A stretch of DNA of 55,804 nt from Nitrospirae bacterium 13_2_20CM_2_62_8 (GTDB lineage: Bacteria; Nitrospirota; Nitrospiria; Nitrospirales; Nitrospiraceae), in contig MNDM01000003.1 in assembly GCA_001914955.1 (NCBI GenBank), forward strand, positions 5,653-61,456. The letters run 5' to 3'. A program made the translations under genes and the position numbers. This document shows positions 33,253 through 41,958 of the stretch, piece after piece. Position 1 is the first letter of the stretch. Every line of letters starts with the position of its first letter. A model generated the notes under the pieces. It was not told where the DNA came from and searched no databases. It saw only the letters and a list, made by a program, of their open reading frames with translations.

Positions 33253-35430
33253 TCAGACCTCGGACCGGAACCATCCTGTCTCACGAGCGATCCGACACAA
33301 CTCGTCAGCCCTCATCTGCCCGCGGGTCTTCACGTTCCGATACATGGCGAGCGCCCAGAGTGGGAAGTACTGACAGTACAAATGATAACGGAGGTAGAGC
33401 ACGCGGGGGAAGCCGGTCCCGGTCTGCCGGATTTCCTCCCATGATCCGTCCTGCTGCTGGTGCCGGATCAAATAATTCACCCCACGCACCACGCTGATGG
33501 AATCCCATACCCCGGCCGAGAGGAAGGCGAGCAGTGCCCAGGCGGTCTGGGAGGGCGTACTGTCTCCCCTCCCGGCCGCGGCGGGATCGGTATAGGACAA
33601 GCACGATTCCCCCCATCCGCCGTCCGAATTCTGTCTGGACTCCAGCCAGGCCACCGCCTGGCGAACGTAGGGTGCGGACATGTCCTCGCCGATCATTCGC
33701 AAACCGACCAGGACCGACCAGGTCCCGTACACGTAATTGACGCCCCAGCGTCCATACCAACTCCCATCCGCCTCCTGCTCCCGTCGCAAAAACTCCAGGG
33801 CCCGCTCCGCTGCCGGATGGGTCCGATCGTATCCGAGCACCCCGAGCATCTCCAGGCACCGGCCCGCGAGGTCGGCCGTGCTCGGATCCAGCAGCGCCCC
33901 ATGATCCGCGAACGGGATGAGGTTGAACACCGTCCGGTTGTTGTCCTTGTCGTAGGCGCCCCAGCCGCCATCAGAGCCCTGCATGGCCATCACCCACCGA
34001 TACCCGCGGGCGATCGATTGCCGCTGCGCGGCACCGTCCGGCATCCGCAGCTTGCCCAACGCCATCAGGACCACCGCGGTGTCATCCACGTCCGGATACA
34101 GCTCGTTTTCAAACTGGAAATACCATCCGCCGGGCTCCGCGTCCGGGGCCGCGATTTTCCAGTCGCCCACCGTCGTGGTCTGGCGCGACAGCAGCCAGTC
34201 GCCGGCCTTGAGCAAAGCCGGATGGTCCTGCGGCAGTCCCGCTTCGACGAGCGCATTGATCAGCAGCGAGGTATCCCAGATGGGAGAGAAGCAGGGCTGA
34301 AGATGCAGGGTTTCCCCCAGGCCCTGGCCGTCGTTCACGACATCGTACACCTCGAGCTCCTCGATCTCGCTCAGCGCCTTGACGACCACCGGATGGTCGA
34401 GTTCGTAGCCGAGGCACCGCAGCGCTATGACGGAGTTCGCCATCGCCGGATAAATGGCGCCGATCCCTCCGCTGCCTTTGACATGCTGCAGCGTCCAGTC
34501 CGCCGCCTTCCTGACCGCCCTCTCCCGCAGCCTCCGTACCGGCATCCGGTCGTACAGCCTGAGCAGCGCGTCCAGCGTGATGAACAGATTGTGCCACGTG
34601 AACCACGCACGATCCTTCTTCAGCGGCGGCACCTCGTGGTAGCGGATCCGTTCACGAGGTTGCGTGAAGAGTTCCTCGATCCCCTGCTCGTGCGATATGC
34701 GGCAGACCGGCCGGTGTTCGAACATGATCAGTAGTGGAACCAGCACCGTTCGCGACCAATATGATATGGCGTAGATGCTGAAATAAAAGCGTTTCGGCAG
34801 GAGCATGATCTCGGGGGGCATGCAGGGAATGCCGCGCCAATCGTACTGATCGAAGAGCGCCAGCGCGATCTTGGTGAAGACACTGGCCCTCACCACCCCG
34901 CCTTTCGCGAGAATTGCCTCCCGGGCTTTCACCATGAACGGCTCGTCGGCCGGGACACCCGACAGCTTGAGCGCAAAATAGGCCTTCACGGAGGTACTGA
35001 TCTCGGACGGCCCGCCATGGTAGATAGGCCAGCCACCGTCGGGTAGCTGCGTGGATCGGAGATATCGGACCGCTTTGCGTTCCCGCTCCTGGTCTACCAG
35101 ACCCAGGAAGCGTCGCAGCATCAGATACTCCGAGGTGAGCGTGGTATCGGTCTCCAGTTCAGCGACCCAGAAACCGTCTTTGAGATTCTGTCGCCCCAAG
35201 AGCCAGGCCTGGCTGCGGCGGATGGCCTCATCGATGGATTCCGACTGGCCGCCCAAAGGACCGGCCGCCCGGCGCGTGGCCTGGTCAGGCAGCGCGGTGG
35301 GATGGACATTGTGCGACACCAACCGCAGCGCAGGCGTGGAGCGTTTGCGGGCATCACCTTTGAGCCGGTCCGGGACCGACGAAAACAGGCTGCCGGACAG
35401 ACGGGTAATCAGATTCATGAGACGCTTCAT
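33253..35430 (-). CDS. shc: Squalene-hopene cyclase
   Basis: 725 residues; GAGGAC precedes the ATG at 35430. The acid motif DxDD is present (PDVDDTAVV near 445), as are repeated QW motifs (for example QTATGSDGGWGAYDKDNNRT-like and QNSDGGWGE segments) through both alpha-alpha barrels. The N-terminal 60-70 residues extend beyond short family members. It cyclises squalene to hopene/hopanol on the membrane. With hpnG next to it and hpnH at 16.3 kb, the window encodes three steps toward ribosylhopane. The squalene synthase-type genes (hpnC, D, E) are not in the window. Confidence 0.95.
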   Translation of the reverse strand: MKRLMNLITRLSGSLFSSVPDRLKGDARKRSTPALRLVSHNVHPTALPDQATRRAAGPLGGQSESIDEAIRRSQAWLLGRQNLKDGFWVAELETDTTLTSEYLMLRRFLGLVDQERERKAVRYLRSTQLPDGGWPIYHGGPSEISTSVKAYFALKLSGVPADEPFMVKAREAILAKGGVVRASVFTKIALALFDQYDWRGIPCMPPEIMLLPKRFYFSIYAISYWSRTVLVPLLIMFEHRPVCRISHEQGIEELFTQPRERIRYHEVPPLKKDRAWFTWHNLFITLDALLRLYDRMPVRRLRERAVRKAADWTLQHVKGSGGIGAIYPAMANSVIALRCLGYELDHPVVVKALSEIEELEVYDVVNDGQGLGETLHLQPCFSPIWDTSLLINALVEAGLPQDHPALLKAGDWLLSRQTTTVGDWKIAAPDAEPGGWYFQFENELYPDVDDTAVVLMALGKLRMPDGAAQRQSIARGYRWVMAMQGSDGGWGAYDKDNNRTVFNLIPFADHGALLDPSTADLAGRCLEMLGVLGYDRTHPAAERALEFLRREQEADGSWYGRWGVNYVYGTWSVLVGLRMIGEDMSAPYVRQAVAWLESRQNSDGGWGESCLSYTDPAAAGRGDSTPSQTAWALLAFLSAGVWDSISVVRGVNYLIRHQQQDGSWEEIRQTGTGFPRVLYLRYHLYCQYFPLWALAMYRNVKTRGQMRADELCRIARETGWFRSEV

Positions 35431-35589
35431 ACTGTCCTCTGTATCACCTGGCGACGAAAGAAGGGGGCGAGGAAGGGGGCACCCGACTACCGATGGCAGG
35501 ACTCAGCCGGCCGCCAGGGTCATAGTCATGGGGTGGACTTATAGCAAACCGATCCTTTGACTGTCAAGCATGGGAGCCAGCAGCCTCTC

Positions 35590-35682
35590 TGAGCTGGTAG
35601 CTGGTAGCACAGAGCGAATAGCTCTGAGTTGTTCGCTATTTCCCACTAGCTGCTCGCTACGACCTACTCGCTATTCGCTGTT
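35590..35682. repeat. AGCTATTCGC-type tract (copy 3)
   Basis: Arms GAGCTGGTAGCTGGTAGC / GAGCGAATAGCTC and GCTAGCTGCTCGCTAC-like units pair with one another. It lies between the smc stop (35689) and the cyclase gene (35430). The remainder of the 258-base gap (35431-35589) shows no gene; the cyclase promoter should be there. Confidence 0.7.
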
Positions 35683-35688
35683 TGATAT

Positions 35689-38600
35689 TCAGGCCGGTTG
35701 GAGATCCGCCAGGCGGACCGACACCAGTTTCGAGACACCCGGTTCTTCCATCGTCACCCCGAAGAGCGAATCCGCCACCGCCATCGTGTGCTTGTTATGT
35801 GTCACGACGATGAACTGGGCCTCTTCGGCCAGTTCCCGGAGGACCGCCGTAAACCGTCCGATATTCTCCTCATCCAACGGGGCATCGATCTCGTCCAGCA
35901 CGCAGAAGGGCGTCGGCCTGATCAGAAAGCTGGCGAAGATGAGCGCCATCGCCGTCAAAGTTTTTTCTCCACCGGAGAGCATGGCGATATTTTTGAGTCG
36001 CTTTCCCGGAGGCTGGGCCACAATGTCCACGCCCGGCTCGTCGCTCGAACCGGCTACCGCGTCTTCCCCCACCTCCGGCTCAATCAGCACCAACTCGGCG
36101 CGCCCACCCTGGAAAAATCGTGCAAACACCTCGCCGAATTTTTGCTGCAGCTCGTTGAACGTGTCCATGAACAGTTGCTCGGTGGTCCGGTTGATCCGGC
36201 TGATGATCTCCTTGAGCGCCTTGACGGAGTTGGACAAGTCCTCCTCTTGCGTGGTCAGAAAACGGTGCCGCTCGTCCAGCGCCTGGTGTTCCTCGATGGC
36301 AGCCAGATTGATCGCGCCCATGCGATCGAGCCGCTCGCGGATTTTCTGCACCCGGTCCCGGAGTCCGAGCGAGAGGTCGTCCGCCTGTCCGGACTCCCCG
36401 ATTGCTTGTGTGTCCTCATCCGTCGGTTCCGTCGAGAGAGCCGCCGCCACGGAAAGCTGGTAGGTCCCTGTCAGAGTGCTCTCCAAGGCCGCCAGTTGGG
36501 TCTTGATTTCAGCCCGACGGACCTCCACGGCGGTGCGTGCCTCCCGATTCAACGTCAACGCGTCCCGAACCGACGCCAGGTCCCTCTCCACCCGCCGCGC
36601 CGTGTCAGCATCGTGCCCGTGCGCCTCCTGAGCCGAGACCAGGTCCGCCCTGATGTGGGTGGCACGGCCTGCCAGTTCTTGACAGAGACCCTCGCTTCGC
36701 TCCCGTTCGGCCTGGCTGCGACGGGCCGCTCCTCGGATCGCGTCGATCTGCTGACCGAGGGCACTGACCCGGGCTGTCCGCTCCTCCTGCGCGTGGACGA
36801 GACGGGCAAGGTCCGCTTCACCATGCTCCCGGCTCGCACGGAGCGCGGAGAGCGACAGCCGGGAGTCCGTCACCCGATGCTGCAAGGCGAGGCTCTCCTC
36901 TTCCATTCCGAGAAGCGCCCGGCTGAGCCCCGCGAGGACGGCCTCACGGTCCGCTTTCTCCCGCAGCATCTGCTCAAGACTTTCCCGCCCGGCCTCGATG
37001 TACTCCTCGAGCCGGAGCCGTTCTTCCTCCCCGCTCGATTGCTCCGCCCGAACGGTGTCGAGACGCCGATCCAGCCCCTCCACTTCCTGTCCCAGGCCAG
37101 CCTCGTCCTTGGTGCCCGCAAGCACCTGCATCTCCGCGTCACGAATCGCCTCGTCACGCCGCCGCGAGGCGGCGATGCCAGCCTCTTGCCCGACCGACAA
37201 CTTCCCGCGGGTCTGCCGGTTCTCCTCGACGGTGCGGGCCAGCTCCGCCCGCTGCTCTTCCAGTTGCTGGATCTCCCGCCGACGCCGCAGCAGCCCGCCG
37301 GATGCCCCATCGGCGCCGCCGGTGACCACCCCCGCCGCATCAAGCACCTCGCCCTCGAGCGTCACCAGCGTCGGCCCCCCTGGAGCCGACCACCGGCCCC
37401 GTTCCCACAGCCGAACGGCAACGGCGAGCGTCTCGACCATCACCACGCCGTCGAATAAGCACGCCAAGGCATGCGTGGACTCACCCGGCGCACGCACGAG
37501 ATCAACGGCGCGTCCCAGGACTCCCCGTTCATCCGCCAACGCCTGCCACCAGGGCTCGTCCTGTCGTCCGGCGGCGTCGGCCGACCGTCGCGGCCGCGAC
37601 GGTAGGAACGTTCCCCGGCCGAGCTTGTTCTTTTTCAGAAATTCAACGGCCTGACGCGCCTGGGACGGACTTTCCACCAACCACCCGCGCATCCGCTCGC
37701 CAAGCACGGCTTCAACCGCCCGCTCAAACCGCGGCGGCACCACCAGCCATTCGGCCATCGCTTCACGCACGCCCTTGCAGGCGGCCCGGAGCGAGGTGGC
37801 CTCTTCCTCGCCGTCCCGACCATACCCCATGTCTTCGCGGATCACCCCCTGCAACGCCTGCAGCCGTGATTCGACGGCCGCCAGCTCTTCCTGCTGCCGG
37901 CCGACCGTCTGCTCGATCTCACGGAGGCGCTCGTCAAGCCGTTGGGCCTCCTTGGCCGCCGTGTCGCGTGTCTGTTGCAAGTCGTGAAGCTGCCGTTCAC
38001 CGGCCTCCCGGGTCCGCACGATCTCCTGAAGCCGATCGCGCGCGCGGGTCCGTTGGCCCTCGAGTTCGGTCATTTCACCCATCAGCCGCTCGGCTCGACG
38101 CAGGACCTCGTCGCGACGGCTGGCCAGACCGGCCAGAGAGTTTTCCCCGCTGGTCGCCCGCACGGTGATGTCCAGGATGCCTCGCCGGGCCCGCTCCACC
38201 TCCTCCGTAGCCGCCGTGCGCCGGGCGGCCAGCCCCTGCGCGGTTTCCTCCAGCTCGGCAAGCGCGCGCTCCTGCTCGACGATCTCACCTTCCGCCTCGG
38301 ACAGCCGCGTGCGCAGGCCGGCAATGTCCGCGGACCCCTGCTCCTGCTCCCGGCCCAGACGCGTCAACTCCTCCGCGGCCTGGGTTCGCTGCTGCTCGTA
38401 CAGCACCAGTCGGCCGGCCTCCACTTCGACCGTGGAGAGCGCCTGCGCCTGCTGATGCTCGACGCGCGCCACCTCTTCGCGAATCTGTGTGATCGATTGC
38501 TCAGCCGCCAGCATCCTGAGTCTGACTTCCTCGAACTCGCAGCTCAGACGCCCTTGTGCCGCCGCCTGGCCCGATTCCTTCGTTCCCAGCGCCGCCAACT

Positions 38601-39366
38601 CGGCCTCCACCTCCCCCCGGCTGGCGAACAACGCGCGGTAATTCAGGACCAGCAGGCGGATCTCCAGCTCCCTGGCCTCCTGCTGGAGCCGGTGATAGGC
38701 GCGCGCCTGCCGAGCCTGCCGCTCGAGCGAGTTCAGCTGACGTTGCACCTCAGTGATGATGTCGCGCACACGCACGAGATTCTGGTGGGTGGAGTCCAGC
38801 TTGCGGAGCGCCTCGGCTTTCTGCTTCTTGTACCGCACGATGCCGGCGGTCTCTTCGATGAGCTCCCGGCGGTCTTGCGGAGAGGCATTCAAAATCAGGT
38901 CAAGGCGCCCCTGCTCGATGACTGTGTGTCCCTTGCTTCCCGCCCTGGTATCCAGGAACAGGCTCCGGACATCCTTGAGCCGGCAGGCCGCCTTATTGAT
39001 CAGGTACTCGCTGTCGCCGTTCCGGAACAAGCGGCGCGTGACCATCACCTCGTGGCACTCACCGAGTTGAGCCGGCAAGCCCGGGAGTCCCTCCAGTTTC
39101 TGATCCGCGAACCCGCTCACGATCAGCGAGACTTCCGCCAGGCCGAGCGGCTTGCGGGTTTCGGTGCCGTTGAAGATGACATCTTCCATCCGCTCGCTGC
39201 GCAGGGTCTTGGTACTCTGTTCCCCGAGTACCCAAAGAAAGGCGTCCACCACATTGCTCTTCCCCGTGCCGTTCGGCCCCACCACCGTGGTGAGGCCCCT
39301 GGGAAAGTCGATTTTCGCCTCGACAAACGACTTGAACCCCGTCAGCTCCAGGGACTTCAGATACAT
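35689..39366 (-). CDS. smc: Chromosome segregation protein SMC
   Basis: 1225 residues from the ATG at 39366, which starts the canonical MYLKSLELTGFKSF. Walker A is GPNGTGKSN near 32; two long coiled-coil arms (about 170-500 and 660-1010) flank a hinge near 520-640; the C-terminal head has LSGGEKTLTA near 1135 and the Walker B/D-loop VLDEIDAPLDEENIGRF near 1160. It compacts and segregates the chromosome with ScpA/ScpB, which are not in the window. The gene is alone between ispH and the cyclase. Confidence 0.96.
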   Translation of the reverse strand: MYLKSLELTGFKSFVEAKIDFPRGLTTVVGPNGTGKSNVVDAFLWVLGEQSTKTLRSERMEDVIFNGTETRKPLGLAEVSLIVSGFADQKLEGLPGLPAQLGECHEVMVTRRLFRNGDSEYLINKAACRLKDVRSLFLDTRAGSKGHTVIEQGRLDLILNASPQDRRELIEETAGIVRYKKQKAEALRKLDSTHQNLVRVRDIITEVQRQLNSLERQARQARAYHRLQQEARELEIRLLVLNYRALFASRGEVEAELAALGTKESGQAAAQGRLSCEFEEVRLRMLAAEQSITQIREEVARVEHQQAQALSTVEVEAGRLVLYEQQRTQAAEELTRLGREQEQGSADIAGLRTRLSEAEGEIVEQERALAELEETAQGLAARRTAATEEVERARRGILDITVRATSGENSLAGLASRRDEVLRRAERLMGEMTELEGQRTRARDRLQEIVRTREAGERQLHDLQQTRDTAAKEAQRLDERLREIEQTVGRQQEELAAVESRLQALQGVIREDMGYGRDGEEEATSLRAACKGVREAMAEWLVVPPRFERAVEAVLGERMRGWLVESPSQARQAVEFLKKNKLGRGTFLPSRPRRSADAAGRQDEPWWQALADERGVLGRAVDLVRAPGESTHALACLFDGVVMVETLAVAVRLWERGRWSAPGGPTLVTLEGEVLDAAGVVTGGADGASGGLLRRRREIQQLEEQRAELARTVEENRQTRGKLSVGQEAGIAASRRRDEAIRDAEMQVLAGTKDEAGLGQEVEGLDRRLDTVRAEQSSGEEERLRLEEYIEAGRESLEQMLREKADREAVLAGLSRALLGMEEESLALQHRVTDSRLSLSALRASREHGEADLARLVHAQEERTARVSALGQQIDAIRGAARRSQAERERSEGLCQELAGRATHIRADLVSAQEAHGHDADTARRVERDLASVRDALTLNREARTAVEVRRAEIKTQLAALESTLTGTYQLSVAAALSTEPTDEDTQAIGESGQADDLSLGLRDRVQKIRERLDRMGAINLAAIEEHQALDERHRFLTTQEEDLSNSVKALKEIISRINRTTEQLFMDTFNELQQKFGEVFARFFQGGRAELVLIEPEVGEDAVAGSSDEPGVDIVAQPPGKRLKNIAMLSGGEKTLTAMALIFASFLIRPTPFCVLDEIDAPLDEENIGRFTAVLRELAEEAQFIVVTHNKHTMAVADSLFGVTMEEPGVSKLVSVRLADLQPA

Positions 39367-39563
39367 CCTGCTCCCTCCGGATCTGTTCTGCCGCCGACCC
39401 CCCGGCACGCCCGGGAATGTCGGCCCTTGTACCACAGCCCCCGGTCAAATGTAAAGAAAAACCCACTAGAGACTGCGCTCTAGATTCATTCGCCTACAAG
39501 ATACGGGGTATGCTGGAGGGACAGTGATGGGAGGATCACTCAGACCCGGCAGAGTGAACAGAC

Positions 39564-40517
39564 CTACAAGGCCTCTTCCTGGGAAGCCGACTTCGCGCTG
39601 ACGAGTTCTTTGGGCAGGAGAAATTCCACGTCTTCTTCAATCACGGTCAGCTCTTCCACTTCCGGCCCGCCGTAGCGCTTGAGATATTCCACCACCTCGG
39701 TGACCAGGACCTCGGGGGCGGAGGCACCGGCCGTGATCCCGACCGCCCGGACATCCTTCACCCAGTCCGGCTTGATATCGGCCGCGGAGTCGATCAGATA
39801 GGAAGCAATGCCGCAGAACTCCGCCAGCTCCCGAAGGCGATTCGAGTTCGAGCTGTTCGGCGAGCCGATGACCAGGATGACGTCCACCAGTTTGGCCAGC
39901 TCCTTCACGGCGTTCTGACGGTTCTGAGTCGCGTAGCAGATGTCCTCCTGATGAGGCCCCTTGATGCCGGGGAATCGGTGATTCAGTGCCGCGACGATGT
40001 CCCGGCACTCGTCCACGCTCAGGGTGGTCTGTGTCACGTACGAGAGGTGGTGCGGGTTCTCAACTTGCAGATTCTCGACATCGCGCACCGAGGAGACCAG
40101 GTGGAACTTATCCGGAATCTGTCCCAGCGTCCCGATCACCTCAGGGTGGCCGGCGTGCCCGATCAGGATCAGCTCATATCCCTGGACATGATCGCGATTG
40201 ACCTCGTTGTGCACCTTAATGACCAGGGGACAGGTGGCGTCGATGATCTTGAGCCTCCGACGGTGCCCCTCCTCCCAGACTTCCTTGGCGACGCCGTGGG
40301 CGCTGAAAATCACGATCGCCCCGTCCGGCACCTCGTTGAGCTCCTCCACGAACACCGCGCCCTTCTGGCGCAAGGAATTCACGACGTGCCGGCTATGGAC
40401 GATTTCGTGACGGACATAGATCGGCGCGCCGTAGGTCTTGAGGGACAGCTCGACGATGTCGATGGCCCGGTCCACCCCGGCACAGAAGCCCCGCGGATTG
40501 GCCAGAATGATTTTCAT
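39564..40517 (-). CDS. ispH: 4-hydroxy-3-methylbut-2-enyl diphosphate reductase
   Basis: 317 residues from the ATG at 40517 ([19 protein letters not shown]). The three Cys ligands of the iron-sulfur cluster are in GFCAGV (Cys12), DATCPLV near 100 and ICYATQNRQ near 195; substrate-binding His residues lie in EIVHSRHVV and GHAGHPE, and the conserved SSNS near 223 is present. It makes IPP and DMAPP in the last MEP step, feeding the hopanoid and quinone pathways of this window. Confidence 0.97.
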   Translation of the reverse strand: MKIILANPRGFCAGVDRAIDIVELSLKTYGAPIYVRHEIVHSRHVVNSLRQKGAVFVEELNEVPDGAIVIFSAHGVAKEVWEEGHRRRLKIIDATCPLVIKVHNEVNRDHVQGYELILIGHAGHPEVIGTLGQIPDKFHLVSSVRDVENLQVENPHHLSYVTQTTLSVDECRDIVAALNHRFPGIKGPHQEDICYATQNRQNAVKELAKLVDVILVIGSPNSSNSNRLRELAEFCGIASYLIDSAADIKPDWVKDVRAVGITAGASAPEVLVTEVVEYLKRYGGPEVEELTVIEEDVEFLLPKELVSAKSASQEEAL

Positions 40518-40727
40518 AACGCTTAGACTCTTAGCTATCAGCTCTTCAGAAACAGCGTCACCATACGTCACATGAGCCCTCGACGTCAACTGAATTAGGT
40601 ATCCCTAAGGGATTTAGACTCTCTACCAAGAATCAATTAAACCCATCGCCCCATTCCATTCTTCCTCCTCCTCTTATCATCCCCCTAATTTTCAATTGCG
40701 CCTCGGATAGAAGGGAGACTCTAGAAG

Positions 40728-40956
40728 GGAGTACGGCATGGGTTCGGAGCGGACTTCGCCGGAGCGGCGGGGCCCCGCCCGGCGTCCGAAGGAGGAAAGC
40801 TGGTACTGACCACCGCACCGTGGAGGGCACCCGTTGCTATCTTGGAGCAACGGGTCCCCGAGCACGGCGACGGGAATACCAGAAGGATTCCGCTTCGGAC
40901 CGCCGTGGAAGGGGTGCCGCGGTAGGCGCGGGAGCGACGAGCCCGTGCCGCACTCC
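40728..40956. ncRNA. Candidate structured RNA, copy B (nested hairpin)
   Basis: 229 bases with the same nested plan as 23786-23971. The base helix 40728-40746 pairs with 40938-40956 (19 positions, one mismatch, a few G-T pairs). GTCCGAAG (40784-40791) pairs with CTTCGGAC (40893-40900); CTGGTA (40800-40805) with TACCAG (40877-40882); ACCCGTTGCT (40829-40838) with AGCAACGGGT (40846-40855). Compared with copy A, CTGGAA/TTCCAG became CTGGTA/TACCAG and CTTTGTC/GACAAAG became GTCCGAAG/CTTCGGAC, so pairing is kept while bases change. It lies in the 745-base gap between ispH and the response regulator. Confidence 0.62.
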
Positions 40957-41064
40957 TTCACCCCTCGTCAGCCTCTACCCCTTCTTTCCCCCATGTGTCA
41001 TGAATCTAGGCTGGAAGGGATGGGCACGGAGGTTCTCGCCATGGCGTGATTCATTAAACGGGGT

Positions 41065-41173
41065 GGCCTGGCTGATCCCCTATTGCGCGCGTCCAGCGAG
41101 CACCGCCCGCTCTGATAGACATCTCAAATTAATCTTGGTGCGCGATGCGCGAGCACGGGGGATTAGCCTGGCC
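41065..41173. repeat. Palindromic repeat element (copy 2)
   Basis: 109 bases with terminal inverted repeats GGCCTGGCTGATCCCC / GGGGATTAGCCTGGCC (14 of 16 pair) and internal TTGCGCGCGTCCAGCGAGCAC and TGCGCGATGCGCGAGCAC motifs. The same modules occur at 5023-5281. No coding capacity. Confidence 0.72.
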
Positions 41174-41222
41174 GCCCCGCCGCCCTGCCCTTCGTCAGCC
41201 GTTCTTCTCCCGCTCCCCGCTC

Positions 41223-41249
41223 TTGACACATCTTCCCCTACCCTATTAC
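41223..41249 (+). promoter_or_regulatory. Possible promoter of the two-component operon
   Basis: TTGACA (41223-41228) and TATTAC (41244-41249), spacer 15. A start of transcription near 41257 would leave only a few bases before the ATG at 41263, which has no Shine-Dalgarno, so the mRNA may be nearly leaderless. Spacer is shorter than ideal. Confidence 0.35.
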
Positions 41250-41262
41250 GCTGTCATCATCG

Positions 41263-41958
41263 ATGGCAGCCGGAACCGCCAAGAAAATCCTGATCGTCGA
41301 GGATGAGAAGGAGATCCTCGACCTCGTCAAGATGTACCTGGAGAAAGAGGGCTACCGGACCTGCGCCGCCCTGAACGGCGTGGACGGCCTCAGGCAGGTG
41401 AAGTCGGAACATCCTGATCTGATCATTCTTGATCTGATGCTGGCCGAGATGGACGGCCTGGAGGTCTGCAAGAGGATCCGGACCGATCCTCACACCGCGA
41501 TGACGCCGATCATCATGCTGACCGCCAAAGCGGAGGAGTCGGACATGATCGTGGGTCTGGAGCTGGGGGCCGACGACTATGTCACGAAGCCGTTCAGCCC
41601 GAAGGCGCTCGTCGCCCGCGTGAAGGCGATGTTCCGGAGGGTGGAGCGCAAGGAGGAAGGGCCCTCCCGCCTCCTCTATGGGGCGCTCGCGATGGATCTC
41701 TTGCGGCATGAGGTCACAGCGAGCGGACGCGAAGTGCCGCTCACCGCGAAGGAATTCGGGTTGCTGGAGCATCTGCTGCGGAATCCGGGCCGCGTGCTGA
41801 CCCGCGATGTCCTGCTGAACGTCGTCTGGGGGTATGAGTACTACGGAACGACCCGCACGGTCGACGTCCACATCCGCCGACTGAAGCAAAAGATCCCGCT
41901 GCTCAACGACGCGATCGTCTCGGTCAAATCCCTCGGCTACAAACTGAAGGAGCTGTGA
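41263..41958 (+). CDS. PhoB/OmpR-type response regulator
   Basis: 231 residues. Receiver domain (1-125) with acidic pocket VEDE, phospho-acceptor Asp57 in LIILDLML, Thr in MLTAKAEE and Lys in VTKPFSP. DNA-binding winged helix (about 135-231): LTAKEFGLLEHLLRNPGRV and GTTRTVDVHIRRLKQKI, typical of OmpR/PhoB. The stop overlaps the kinase start (GTGA). With a PiT transporter and its DUF47 partner convergent downstream, phosphate is a plausible signal, but PstSCAB and PhoU are not seen here. Confidence 0.92.
   Translation: MAAGTAKKILIVEDEKEILDLVKMYLEKEGYRTCAALNGVDGLRQVKSEHPDLIILDLMLAEMDGLEVCKRIRTDPHTAMTPIIMLTAKAEESDMIVGLELGADDYVTKPFSPKALVARVKAMFRRVERKEEGPSRLLYGALAMDLLRHEVTASGREVPLTAKEFGLLEHLLRNPGRVLTRDVLLNVVWGYEYYGTTRTVDVHIRRLKQKIPLLNDAIVSVKSLGYKLKEL

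Noticed and set aside
35698-37458. 586-residue open frame on the plus strand inside smc, and similar long frames antisense to the cytochrome genes (e.g. 12687-14381)
   Set aside because: High GC at third positions keeps antisense frames open; the translations are His/Arg/Pro/Gln-rich without domains, while the opposite strand encodes recognisable proteins.
23786-40956. RNase P RNA, SRP RNA or a cobalamin riboswitch for the nested hairpins
   Set aside because: GGAAAG-like and GGAAGG strings are similar in passing, but the order of helices and the conserved cores of those families are not found.
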